Assembly: GCF_003048615.2 (NCBI RefSeq)
Contig: NZ_CP049263.1
Location: 248,001 to 312,000 of the forward strand
Length of the DNA stretch: 64,000 bases
From: Campylobacter concisus
Lineage (GTDB): Bacteria; Campylobacterota; Campylobacteria; Campylobacterales; Campylobacteraceae
Direction: 5' to 3'
A model generated the notes under the pieces. That model was not told where the DNA came from and did not search any database. It saw only the letters and a list, made by a program, of their open reading frames with translations. The position numbers and the translations under genes were made by a program. Positions 37,989-46,909 of this stretch are shown here, one piece after another; the stretch's first letter is position 1, and each line of letters begins with the position of its first letter.

Positions 37989-38138
37989 AAGAATTTCTCC
38001 TTTCTTTTTAGAAGTTTTTCTTATTTTAACATAGTAAATTTTTTTTCTAAAGTTTATTTTATATTTTTGCAAAATGTATTAAATTTTGAGAATTTTTGTA
38101 GCACTTTGTGAGTAAAATTTGAAGTTAAATTTAGAGAG

Positions 38139-38169
38139 AAAAAGATAGAAATTTAGCTTCTATCTTTTT
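38139..38169 (-). terminator. Terminator of the glycerate operon
   Basis: A perfect 12-bp stem, AAAAAGATAGAA (38139-38150) with TTCTATCTTTTT (38158-38169) and a 7-nt loop, starts 4 bp after the glycerate kinase stop on the minus strand. The U-rich arm on each strand makes it a good, possibly two-way, intrinsic terminator. Confidence 0.8.
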
Positions 38170-38173
38170 AAAT

Positions 38174-39304
38174 TTATGCTTTGTGGTTTAGCATATAAAG
38201 GCGGATGACTTGCTCGGCGGTCATCTTTAAATTTCTAATGGCATTATCTTTTCGCATGGCTTCTTCAAGGCTCATTGGCTCATTTAGTATGCAAAAATAG
38301 GCATCTATGCCGTGCTTGTGGCAGTCTTTGGCGCACCTTTGCACGCTTCCAGCAAGCGCGATGACTGGCTTATGATGCCTCTTAGCTAGCTTTGCCACGC
38401 CTGTTGGGGTCTTGCCCATGGTGCTTTGAAAGTCCATGCGGCCCTCGCCAGTGATGACAAGATCAGCCTTTTTGATCTCATCTTCAAGTGCTATTGTCTG
38501 CGTGATGATCTCGATACCAGGCTTGAGCTTCGCGCCCAAAAATGCCACAAAAGCAAAGCCAAGTCCGCCAGCTGCTCCAGCGCCCTTTTGCGTGTGAAAT
38601 TTAGTGCCATTTTTCTCTTTTACAAGGCTTGCAAAGTGCTTTAAGCCGTCATCAAGCTGCTTTACCATGCGGCCATTTGCGCCCTTTTGTGGTGCATAGA
38701 CGTAGGCTGCGCCCTTTTGACCGTAAAGTGGATTATCCACATCACAGGCGATTAAAAATTCGCATTCTTTTAACTCTTTTAGCGCCTCATCGTCTGAAAA
38801 GTCGCAAATTTGAGCTAGATCCTCACCTTTGCCCTCAAGCAAAGCGCCATTTTTGTCATAAAATTTAAATCCAAGAGCGCTTAGCATGCCTGTGCCAGCG
38901 TCATTTGTCGCACTTCCGCCAATGCCTATGATAAATTTCCTAGCACCCTTGCTAATGGCATCTTTTATCATCTGACCAAAGCCAAATGTGCTAGTTTTCA
39001 TAGGATTTCTCTCATCAGGATTTATAAGAGTAAGTCCTGAAGCGCTTGACATCTCAAGTATGGCAAGGTCATCTTTTAGGGCATATCTAGCTAAAATTTC
39101 AGTCCCAAGAGGGTTTTTTACAATGGTATCTATAAATTTCGCATCAAGCGCGTCAGCCATAGCCTCCACGCTGCCCTCGCCGCCGTCAGCCACTGGCTTT
39201 ACGACGACGTCACAAAACTCTTCAAGCGCCTCTTTTATAGCAAGGCCCGCCTCAAGCGAGCTTAGCGAGCCTTTTAATGAATCTATCGCAACCAAAATTC
39301 TCAT
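38174..39304 (-). CDS. Glycerate kinase
   Basis: Cytosolic kinase of the GarK/GlxK (glycerate 2-kinase) family, 376 residues. It begins MRILVAIDSLKGSLSSLEAGLAI, a family hallmark, with VKPVADGGEGSVEAM, IGIGGSATNDAGTGMLSALG and a C-terminal ADLVITGEGRMDFQSTMGKTPTGVAKLAK, which holds the nucleotide- and glycerate-binding residues. The expected product is 2-phosphoglycerate, the enolase substrate. It overlaps the upstream permease gene by 4 bp, so transport and phosphorylation are coupled. The terminator at 38139-38169 closes the operon. Confidence 0.9.
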   Translation of the reverse strand: MRILVAIDSLKGSLSSLEAGLAIKEALEEFCDVVVKPVADGGEGSVEAMADALDAKFIDTIVKNPLGTEILARYALKDDLAILEMSSASGLTLINPDERNPMKTSTFGFGQMIKDAISKGARKFIIGIGGSATNDAGTGMLSALGFKFYDKNGALLEGKGEDLAQICDFSDDEALKELKECEFLIACDVDNPLYGQKGAAYVYAPQKGANGRMVKQLDDGLKHFASLVKEKNGTKFHTQKGAGAAGGLGFAFVAFLGAKLKPGIEIITQTIALEDEIKKADLVITGEGRMDFQSTMGKTPTGVAKLAKRHHKPVIALAGSVQRCAKDCHKHGIDAYFCILNEPMSLEEAMRKDNAIRNLKMTAEQVIRLYMLNHKA

Positions 39305-40695
39305 AAAAGCACCAAAGATAGTATGTAAACGCTGATCATACCAACAACGCCCATGATAAATGTCATCGCTGTTTGTGTGCGGTAACCTTGATCTGCGGTC
39401 ATCTTACTAAAGTTTGTCACGACCCAGAAGTAGCTATCGTTTGCGTGAGATACGCACATAGCACCTGATGCTATCGCCATGACACAAAGTGCGGCTGAAA
39501 TTTCGCTCGTAAAGCCAAGTGTGTGCATGAGTGAGTTGTCAGCGCTAAATGCGCCCATGATAGAGGCTGTCGTGATGATAGCCACGGTCGAGCTTCCTTG
39601 AGCGGTTTTTAGCACGGCTGAGATGATGAATGGGAAGAAAATTCCTATCGCTTTTATAGTTGAGGCATTTTCTTTTATGAAATTTACAAAGCCAGCCTCG
39701 GTGATGACGTTGCCCAAAACGCCGCCAGCTGCGGTGATAAAAAGTATTGGACCAGCGATCTTTAATGATTCGTTTGTTATATGGTCAAATTCTCTCATTT
39801 TTTTAGTTTCAGCTAGTAAAAATACGCAAAAGATCACGCCGATCGCAAGGGCGATGATAGGGTTACCTAAAAATAAAAATATCTTTGGTAAGAGCGCAGC
39901 TTTATCAAGCATGCCTTGTTTTGCTAAAACATCTACCACAGAGCCAACCGCCATGAAAATGATAGGCATGATGATAGGAGCAAGGCTCAAAAATCCGCAA
40001 GGCAATTTGCCAAATTTCTTTAAAAGCTCCTCGTAGCTAGCTGTTATCGTAGCATCAGCCTCTTTGTCGCTAATAGTTACGCTTTTAGCGATACTTTTTG
40101 AAAAGAAATAAACAGCTACCAAAACAGGCACTGAAACTACTGTGCCCATGATGATGACAAGAAGTAGATTGCCGCCAAGTCCAAGTGTGCCAGCAGCAGC
40201 TATCGGGCCAGGAGTTGGTGGGATGAATACGTGAGAAGCGTATAGGCCGCCGCTAAGTGCTACTGACATAGCAACTGGACTTGCTGAAATTTTCTTGTAA
40301 AGTGCCTCGCGGATAGAGTTTAATACGACAAAACCGCTATCGCAAAATACCGGTATGCCAACAACCCAGCCCATTATAAGCATGGCAAGCTCTGGGCGTC
40401 TTTGTCCGACTAGCTTTACAACCATGTCTGCTAGCTTTAGCGCAGCTCCCGTTTTTTCAAGTACTGTGCCGATGATCGTTCCAAAGATGATGACGATGCC
40501 GATACTTTTAAACGTACCGCTAAAGCCAACGCCTATCATCGCTGGGATCTTGGATAGATCGATACCTGCGACGATTGCTAGCACCAAAGATATACTCATA
40601 AGTGCCAAAAATGGATGCACCTTGAACTTTGAGATCATAAGGATCATAAGGATGATTGCTATAACAAAACAGACAATCAAAGCTATACCGCTCAT
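39301..40695 (-). CDS. GntP-family permease, probably for glycerate
   Basis: A 464-residue inner-membrane transporter with about twelve hydrophobic helices. Family segments are ELAMLIMGWVVGIPVFCDSGFVVLNSI, LYASHVFIPPTPGPIAAAGTLG, and VLKTAQGSSTVAIITTASI, all typical of the gluconate:H+ symporter (GntP) family. Coupling with a downstream glycerate kinase (4-bp overlap) makes D-glycerate the likely substrate rather than gluconate. Start ATG has AAAGGAG upstream. The gene is the first of a two-gene operon. Confidence 0.88.
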   Translation of the reverse strand: MSGIALIVCFVIAIILMILMISKFKVHPFLALMSISLVLAIVAGIDLSKIPAMIGVGFSGTFKSIGIVIIFGTIIGTVLEKTGAALKLADMVVKLVGQRRPELAMLIMGWVVGIPVFCDSGFVVLNSIREALYKKISASPVAMSVALSGGLYASHVFIPPTPGPIAAAGTLGLGGNLLLVIIMGTVVSVPVLVAVYFFSKSIAKSVTISDKEADATITASYEELLKKFGKLPCGFLSLAPIIMPIIFMAVGSVVDVLAKQGMLDKAALLPKIFLFLGNPIIALAIGVIFCVFLLAETKKMREFDHITNESLKIAGPILFITAAGGVLGNVITEAGFVNFIKENASTIKAIGIFFPFIISAVLKTAQGSSTVAIITTASIMGAFSADNSLMHTLGFTSEISAALCVMAIASGAMCVSHANDSYFWVVTNFSKMTADQGYRTQTAMTFIMGVVGMISVYILSLVLL

Positions 40696-40863
40696 GAAAG
40701 CTCCTTTTATTGTGAGATTATTGATGAGGATTTTAGCAAATTTTGCTTATATTTTTTCTAATATTTTTTAAGTTTTTCTATTAGTTAAATTTTTTTCGTT
40801 ATTTATCTAAAATTTACTTCATCTGCCCAAATTTAGCCACTTTATAAGATTAAATTTTTAAGG

Positions 40864-41826
40864 CTATTTTAAAATAACAAAGCCAAGACCAATCTTGTCA
40901 GTGTGCCTATCATAGTCAATCAAACTCTCGCCATATCCTGTAAAATACTGCAAATAGCCATAAACGCCGCTTGAAAATATCGGAAACATATATGAAATTT
41001 CAGCTGCACCTTTATTTGTTTTATCAAAATGTAAGTTATTTCTTAGCATTAGGCTAAAAATTTGGTCATTTAGCTTGTAACTAAGCCTTAGATCTCCGTG
41101 TCCGATGTAGTTTAAAATTTCTTTATTGTCGTTCTTTTCACCGATCACGCTCCAAACTCTTGGTGAAATGGTTAAATCTCCATAGACTAGATCGCCTTGC
41201 ACGTAGGCTCTGTTCCAGCTCCTTGAGTTAGTGCCATCTCGTCCGTTTGACTCATGCAAAAGTCCAAATTTTAGGTTTTTCACGCCTATTTGCTCTAGGT
41301 ATTTTGGAGAGGCGAAATTTAAGAAAATTTCAGGCTGATAGTTTGTCTCACGAAACGGCGCTGAGGTTTTTGTTATCTGCCACCAAGAGGTTTGTGTATA
41401 TGCTGCCACGAGGCTCTCTCTAAGTCCAAAAACATCGTAAAATAGTGGCTTTGCAAGGCTTATTTGAAACTTCGTCTCAACGCTCTTTCGCCCGTCATCT
41501 GGGACAGTTTTAGCGTAAGTTACTGGCAAAAGGTAGTTAAATTTATAAAGCTCGATGCCAAGTGCGTTTTGTAAATTTTTATCGCTTTTATCTCTTAAAA
41601 GATCAGCCTGCTTCAGTTTCGCGTCACTTGGTACTGGCTCGCTTGCTTGCGCATTTTGCACTGCTTCTTGCTCGCCTAAAGAGCTTTTGGCTAGCTCTTT
41701 ATAAATTTGCATCGCACCCTTTATATCGCCACTTTGCTCAAGCTCTTGCGCCCTTTTAAAGTCATCCGTCCTGCTTGCCATCAAAAATGTAAGACTAAGG
41801 CTTAAAAGCAATGTAAATTTACTCAT
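40864..41826 (-). CDS. pldA: Outer-membrane phospholipase A (OMPLA)
   Basis: Hydrolyses outer-leaflet phospholipids; acts as a calcium-dependent dimer in the outer membrane. The 320 residues include an N-terminal signal (FTLLLSLSLTFLMAS) and a 70-residue polar extension with helical, TPR-like character (KRAQELEQSGDIKGAMQIYKELAKSS). The catalytic triad of E. coli OMPLA (H142, S144, N156) maps to His191, Ser193 and Asn205 in HESNGRDGTNSRSWN, with the same spacing. The C-terminal strands end in a hydrophobic residue-rich GLGFVILK. Haemolytic phospholipase A activity is known in C. concisus. It overlaps mobA by 8 bp. Confidence 0.93.
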   Translation of the reverse strand: MSKFTLLLSLSLTFLMASRTDDFKRAQELEQSGDIKGAMQIYKELAKSSLGEQEAVQNAQASEPVPSDAKLKQADLLRDKSDKNLQNALGIELYKFNYLLPVTYAKTVPDDGRKSVETKFQISLAKPLFYDVFGLRESLVAAYTQTSWWQITKTSAPFRETNYQPEIFLNFASPKYLEQIGVKNLKFGLLHESNGRDGTNSRSWNRAYVQGDLVYGDLTISPRVWSVIGEKNDNKEILNYIGHGDLRLSYKLNDQIFSLMLRNNLHFDKTNKGAAEISYMFPIFSSGVYGYLQYFTGYGESLIDYDRHTDKIGLGFVILK

Positions 41827-42382
41827 TTTTCATCTTTTCATTTGCTATTTTGTACTCGTCTGGGAAATTTACGTTAAAAAACTGCTCTTTATCATCAAAA
41901 TTTACTATCTTGCACTTGCAGTTTTTTCGTAAAAGTCCGATTTTGTGCTCATTTTTTTTGTAAAGCTCGCGTGCAAGCGGGGCTAAACTTGGGCTAAAAA
42001 AACCACAAAGTGAGTGGATATGCTCATCATCGCCAGCCACAACCATCTCAAATTCATCTTTAAATTTAGTCAGCTCGCCAAGGCTTACAAGATCAAAAAA
42101 TGGCATATCAGCTGGGATGATAAAGACGCTATGATCAAAGCTTTTTAGCACGCAGTAGAGCGCTAACATCGGCGAATAATCCTCACTGCTCTCATCTTTT
42201 ATGAGCTTTAGAGGCGGGTTAAATTTCTCAAATTTAGAGCTTACAAAAACCTCATCAAAAACTTTGCTAAATTTAGCGACCTGATAGTGCGTGAGTGTTT
42301 CAAATCCCCCAAATGGCAGCAAGGTCTTGTCCTGACCCATGCGCGAGCTCTTGCCACCTGCTAAAATGACGCAAGTTTGCAT
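41819..42382 (-). CDS. mobA: Molybdenum cofactor guanylyltransferase MobA
   Basis: Adds GMP to molybdopterin to give the bis-MGD cofactor of DMSO-reductase-type enzymes such as the TtrA-like protein here. The 187 residues begin CVILAGGKSSRMGQDKTLLPFGG (the nucleotide-binding LAGGxSxRMGxDK signature, residues 7-19). VFIIPADMPFF carries the metal-binding Asp, and the C-terminal FFNVNFPDEY is typical (N-x-NxPxD). The order mobA-pldA is recalled in C. jejuni (Cj1350-1351). Confidence 0.93.
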   Translation of the reverse strand: MQTCVILAGGKSSRMGQDKTLLPFGGFETLTHYQVAKFSKVFDEVFVSSKFEKFNPPLKLIKDESSEDYSPMLALYCVLKSFDHSVFIIPADMPFFDLVSLGELTKFKDEFEMVVAGDDEHIHSLCGFFSPSLAPLARELYKKNEHKIGLLRKNCKCKIVNFDDKEQFFNVNFPDEYKIANEKMKNE

Positions 42383-42608
42383 CTTTTATCCTTTTAAATT
42401 TCAAAAAATTACAAAAGTATAACCAAATTTTCTAACTCATCTTGTTTTAAATTTATTATCACTTGATAAAAGCTTTGCCCTTAAATTTGCAAAAATGGGC
42501 GCTTTTGCCAAAACAATGGGCTACTTTTTAGCAGATAAAATTAATTTTTTTACCACGCTAATCATAAAGCTAAGAATAATATAATGGCTTACTTTTAAAG
42601 GAGATCAC

Positions 42609-42866
42609 ATGAGTGAAAGAAATTTACAAATTTTAGGTTGGATAGGCACGTGCTTATCGGTTGTTATGTATTTTTCATACATCCCACAAATAATGGGCAA
42701 CCTTGATGGCAACAAAACGCCTTATATACAGCCACTAGCTGCTGCGCTAAACTGCACGATATGGACTAGCTATGGCTTACTAAAAGCCAAAAGAGACTAT
42801 CCGCTAGCAGCTGCAAACTTACCAGGCATAATCTTTGGACTTTTGGCAACTATAACAGCGTTTTAA
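42609..42866 (+). CDS. SemiSWEET-type transporter
   Basis: An 85-residue protein with three membrane helices, the single triple-helix bundle of bacterial SemiSWEETs. The PQ-loop motif appears as FSYIPQI in helix 1, and AALNCTIWTSYGLLK (helix 2) includes the Asn/Trp typical of the sugar-binding pocket; helix 3 has ANLPGIIFGLLATITAF. Family members move small sugars by forming dimers. Substrate here is unknown, and Campylobacter of this type rarely use sugars. Start ATG with AAAGGAG upstream. Confidence 0.88.
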   Translation: MSERNLQILGWIGTCLSVVMYFSYIPQIMGNLDGNKTPYIQPLAAALNCTIWTSYGLLKAKRDYPLAAANLPGIIFGLLATITAF

Positions 42867-43303
42867 TGCGCTAGCTTCAAGCTTTTTATACTAAAAATAG
42901 CCGGTAAATTTGTAAATTTATCGGCTAACAAATCTAAATTTTACAAATAAACTAAAATATCAAATTTAAGACAGGTCTAAAAGTAAATTTCACAAGAAAT
43001 TTCATCTCAAGATTAATGTAAGAATATACCGATTACTAGATCGAATTTTACTTTAAAATTTAGCAGCAAGATTTTAAGATAGATTTGGATGTTGTGACGA
43101 AATTTTCAGAAGGAATTTCATCAAAATTTGTGAAAAAGATAAGGCAAAGTATCGTGAGATGGGTTTAAGGGCTTTGCTCCCCTTGCGGTCGCAACTGCAA
43201 GCAGAAGCAACGTAAAAATTTAGCAAAGATAAGACAATTTAGTCTATCGAGCTAAATTTTTACTAGCTCCATTAAAAACGCTCGCGAGACGAGCCGTTAA
43301 ATT
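42867..43303. other. Gene-free spacer (437 bp) with hairpins
   Basis: No convincing gene. An imperfect inverted repeat (AGCCGGTAAATTT against AAATTTATCGGCT) lies at 42899-42926 just after the SemiSWEET gene and may be a terminator. Near 43227-43250 AATTTAG and CTAAATT form a stem followed by TTTTTAC. AACTGCAAGCAGA (43193-43205) is identical to a word in repeat B copy 2 (8879-8891), suggesting a decayed relative of that element. Confidence 0.5.
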
Positions 43304-44569
43304 CTAAAGATCACGCGGATCAGCGATTTTACCAGCTATCGCGCTCGCCGCCACAACAGCCGAGTTAGCTAGATAAATTTCACTAGTCCTATCGCCCATA
43401 CGACCGACGAAATTTCTATTTGTTGTTGATATGCAGCGCTCATTTGCACCTAAAATGCCCATATATCCGCCAAGACAAGCACCACAAGTTGGGTTGCTCA
43501 CAACTGCACCTGCTTCGATGAAAATGTCGATTAGTCCCTCTTTTTCAGCAGCTCTTGCGATCTTTTGCGTCGCTGGAGTGATGATGAGCCTTGTTTTGCG
43601 GGCTACTTTTTTGCCTTTTAGGATCTGTGCTGCGATACGAAGGTCGCTTAGACGGCCATTTGTACATGAGCCGATAAATGCCTGATCGATAGCTAGATCG
43701 TCGCGAACCGCCTGTCTTACGCTCTTGCCGTTGCTTGGCAAAAATGGATATGCGATGACTGGATCGAGATTTGTAACATCGATCTCTAAAATTTTGTCGT
43801 ATTTTGCGCCCTCATCGGAGTAGAAAAATTTTGGCTTATCGCGTAAATTTTTATCTTTTAAAAACTCTTTCGTGATCTCATCAACCGCGATGATACCGCT
43901 CTTTGCGCCAGCTTCGATTGCCATGTTACACATTGAAAATCTATCATCCATACTAAGGCCATCTATCACCTCGCCGCTAAACTCAAGCGCCTTGTAAAGT
44001 GCGCCATCAACGCCTATTTGGCGGATGATCTCAAGGATGAGGTCTTTGCCGTAGACGTGCTTATCAAGCTTGCCTTTAAAGACGACTTTGATGCTTTCAG
44101 GCACTTTAAGCCAGTTTTTGCCAGTGATCATCGCGTAAGCTAGGTCGGTGCTGCCCATGCCGGTGCTAAATGCCCCAAGAGCGCCGTGCGTACAGGTGTG
44201 ACTGTCTGCGCCGATGATGACGTCGCCTGGGATGACTAGCCCTTTTTCAGGCAAAAGCGCGTGCTCGATACCCATATCTTTTTCGTCAAAATAGTTTTTA
44301 AGGTCGTGTTTGTAGGCAAATTCGCGTGAAATTTTGGCTTGATTTGCGCTTAGGATGTCCTTTGTCGGGATGTAGTGGTCCATCACGATGGCAAAGCCGT
44401 CTGGGTTAGCTAGCTTTTTAGCGCCACTTCGCTCAAACTGCTTTATAGAGATAGGCGTCGTGATGTCGTTACCTATGATCATATCGATCTTGCTCTCGAT
44501 GATCTCTCCTGCGCTTACCTCTTTGCCAACGTGATCTGAAAATATTTTTTCTGTGATAGTTTGTTTCAT
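43304..44569 (-). CDS. leuC: 3-isopropylmalate dehydratase large subunit
   Basis: Aconitase-superfamily 4Fe-4S enzyme that isomerises isopropylmalate in leucine synthesis. The 421-residue length matches the HacA/archaeal-like LeuC class. Cluster ligands are the Cys in FIGSCTNGR and the CxxC in NPTCGACLGG; DSHTCTHGALGAFSTGMGSTD and the C-terminal ASTNRNFVGRMG-like STTNRNFVGRMGD are active-site segments. leuD and other leu genes are not adjacent, so it stands alone here; related members act on homoaconitate or methylmalate, and substrate is not fixed by sequence. Confidence 0.87.
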   Translation of the reverse strand: MKQTITEKIFSDHVGKEVSAGEIIESKIDMIIGNDITTPISIKQFERSGAKKLANPDGFAIVMDHYIPTKDILSANQAKISREFAYKHDLKNYFDEKDMGIEHALLPEKGLVIPGDVIIGADSHTCTHGALGAFSTGMGSTDLAYAMITGKNWLKVPESIKVVFKGKLDKHVYGKDLILEIIRQIGVDGALYKALEFSGEVIDGLSMDDRFSMCNMAIEAGAKSGIIAVDEITKEFLKDKNLRDKPKFFYSDEGAKYDKILEIDVTNLDPVIAYPFLPSNGKSVRQAVRDDLAIDQAFIGSCTNGRLSDLRIAAQILKGKKVARKTRLIITPATQKIARAAEKEGLIDIFIEAGAVVSNPTCGACLGGYMGILGANERCISTTNRNFVGRMGDRTSEIYLANSAVVAASAIAGKIADPRDL

Positions 44570-44652
44570 AAATTTCCTTTAAATTTTGGGGCGATTTTAA
44601 CAAAAATAGCTAAATTTAAAGAAAATTCACCAAGCCAAAAGGCTTAGTGAAG

Positions 44653-46790
44653 TTAAAATTTAACCGACGCAGTGAGCATAAACTGACGAGCATAGCCTGG
44701 CTGTATCGGTATGATATTTGCCTGTGTGCCAGTCGATGAAGATGTGTAGTAGAGCTTATCGGTTAGGTTTTTGACATTAAATGAGAAATTTGTCTCATAG
44801 CCTGCGATCTTTGTATCATAGCTGATAAAAGCATCATAAACAACCGCGCTATTTATCTTAAATGCTGTTCCTGCTGGCACTGCAGGTAAATTTGTCCTCA
44901 TGTAGTATGTATACCACGAGCCAAAATACTTAGCTCCACCGCCGATCCTTAGCCCTTTTGCGCCAAGATGGCTAAAGTCATAGTTAGCAAAGAGGCTTGC
45001 TTGATGCTTTGGCGTGGCTTCAAGCGGTTTGCCAACGAGTACTGCAAAGGCGCCACTATCTTTTCGCACCTCGGTTTTAGTGTATGCGTAGCTAGCGCCA
45101 AGACTTAGCCCTTGCGTTACACGACCATTAAAATCAAACTCAAATCCTCTAGAGCGCGCCTCGCCAACTGGCGTACTCACGCCATCTACGGTGCGCATGA
45201 TGTTTTTCTTATTGATGTTAGAAACTGCTACACTTGCTGTTATGCTATCGTTTTGAAATTTAGATCCAAACTCTATACTTTTGCCCTCTTCTGGCTTTAT
45301 ATCGCCTATGTCAGCGCCGCTGATCGCCATTTGTGGGTTGAAGCTTTGCGCGTAGGTAGTTGGTATAGACCGACCACTCAGGTGTTAGCAGATACAAAAG
45401 CCCAGTTTGCCACGTAAATTTGCCATCTTGCTGATCTGTGCTATTTGGTCCGCTAGTCGTGCCGCGAGCTACTTGGTCGTAGTATTCGTATCTAGCTCCT
45501 AAAGAGTAGATCAAATTTTGGGTCAAATTTATGCTATCTTGTGCGTAAAATCCGATCGTTTTTAGCTTTTGGTACTGGATACCTGAGGCTCTATCAGACG
45601 GATAGGCTACCGTGCCATAGACTGGGTTATAGACATTTATAGGGAAATTTCTTTGCGTCGTGCCAGAGCTATAGCTGTTTAGTGCGCCAGGTCTATAGCG
45701 GTAGTACTCCTTTGCATCGATGCCAAAGAGCAAGTTGTGCTCCAGCTCGCCTGTTTTAACATAGCCATTTAAATTTAATGAACCTGCGTGCGTGCGGTGG
45801 ATAAAGCCGTCATACGCCTCGTTTCGCCTAGATGCAATGCCAGTGTTTAAATTTACATTCATTAGTCTGATGTGACCGTACTCATGACGAGACCCAGAAA
45901 AGGCATAAGCGCCCTTTAGCATCCAGTTTTCGCCGAGATTTTTCTCAAAATTTATATCAGCAGTGTCAAGCTTTGTTTTAAGCTTATTAAATGGCTCGTC
46001 AAGTCGTCTTTTCTTATCTATAGGCAGTAGTTCGCCGGTGCTTGGGACGAGATACATGCCGCGGTCGATCGGATCGGTTGAGCGAGTGTGAGTGTAGGCG
46101 AAATTTATGCGGTAGTCATCGCCTTTATATGACAGTGATGGCGCAAAAAGGACGTTTTTATACTCGCCAAACTCTCTCCAATAGTCCTTTTTTCATCGTA
46201 TCAAATATAAATCTATACGCAAAGCCGCTCTCTGCGATCGGTCCTGTGGTGTCAAAGCCAGTGTTCCAGTAGTTGCGGTTGCCAAAACCAGCCCAAATTT
46301 CATTTGCAAAGTCATATTTTGGCTTTTTAGTTACCATGTTTATTATGCCGCCTGGCTCTTGTGCGCCATAAAGCAAGCTAGCTGGGCCTTTTAGCACCTC
46401 GACGCTTTCTACGGTTTTGTTAAAGCTATGCATGACGCTAGCTGGCACACCATTTCGCATTATAGAGCCATCACGCCCACCACCAAAACCTCGCTTGATG
46501 ATCGAGTCAAAAATGCCACCCGTTGTGTTGCCATAGCTTATGCCGCTCACGTTTTGAAGGCTCTCTGCTAGTGTCTCTGGCTTTTTGTCTTTTAGTTGTT
46601 GAGCTGTCACGACATTTACGGTTTGTGGTATCTCAAGGATAGGCGTATTTGTCTTGCCAACTTCGCTCGTTGTGGCTCTATAACCATCATCAGCGCTATC
46701 TTCTACGCTCACGCCTTCTAAATTTACATCAGCGCCATTTAAAGCCGAAATCGCAAAACAAAGTGCGATACTAATGCGAAATTTACTCAA
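44653..46790 (-). pseudogene. TonB-dependent siderophore receptor, two frameshifts
   Basis: Three frames together encode one outer-membrane receptor of about 710 residues: signal and plug (46790-46158), barrel N-part (through 45311), barrel C-part (45330-44653) ending in a Phe-terminated strand (ASVKF). The plug (IPQTVNVVTAQQLKD, NGVPAS, LKGPASLLYGAQEPGGIINMVTKKP) fits ferrichrome/ferrioxamine-type receptors. Lesion 1 is a T6 run at 46188-46193 (A6 on the coding strand); five would restore the frame. Lesion 2 is a 4-bp tandem duplication GTAG-GTAG (45352-45359); one copy restores YTNYAQSFNPQ. The start is TTG with AAAGGAG. A Fur-like box lies upstream. Confidence 0.88.
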
Positions 46791-46821
46791 CTGGTCTCCT
46801 TTAAAAATTAATTATTTTAAA

Positions 46822-46840
46822 AATCATTATCATTATATAA
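46822..46840 (-). promoter_or_regulatory. Fur-box-like operator of the siderophore receptor
   Basis: On the minus strand the site reads TTATATAATGATAATGATT. ATAATGATAATGATT differs from the matching part of the Fur consensus at one base of 15. It lies 32 bp before the receptor start, so iron repression of this gene is likely. Confidence 0.65.
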
Positions 46841-46897
46841 AATTGAAATTTAATTTTTTATGAATTAATTTACATTATATTTTTGCAACATTTCTGA

Positions 46898-46903
46898 TAT
46901 AAT
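46898..46903 (+). promoter_or_regulatory. -10 element of rqcH
   Basis: A perfect TATAAT ends 6 bp before the rqcH ATG. Transcription would start at or next to the A of the start codon, implying a leaderless mRNA. Confidence 0.6.
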
Positions 46904-46909
46904 CCCCGC

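Noticed and set aside
37989-38072. N-terminal 28-residue extension of the TtrB-like protein
   Set aside because: It would place charged, poly-Lys sequence before the Tat motif and has no ribosome site; AAAGGAG precedes the internal ATG at 37988.
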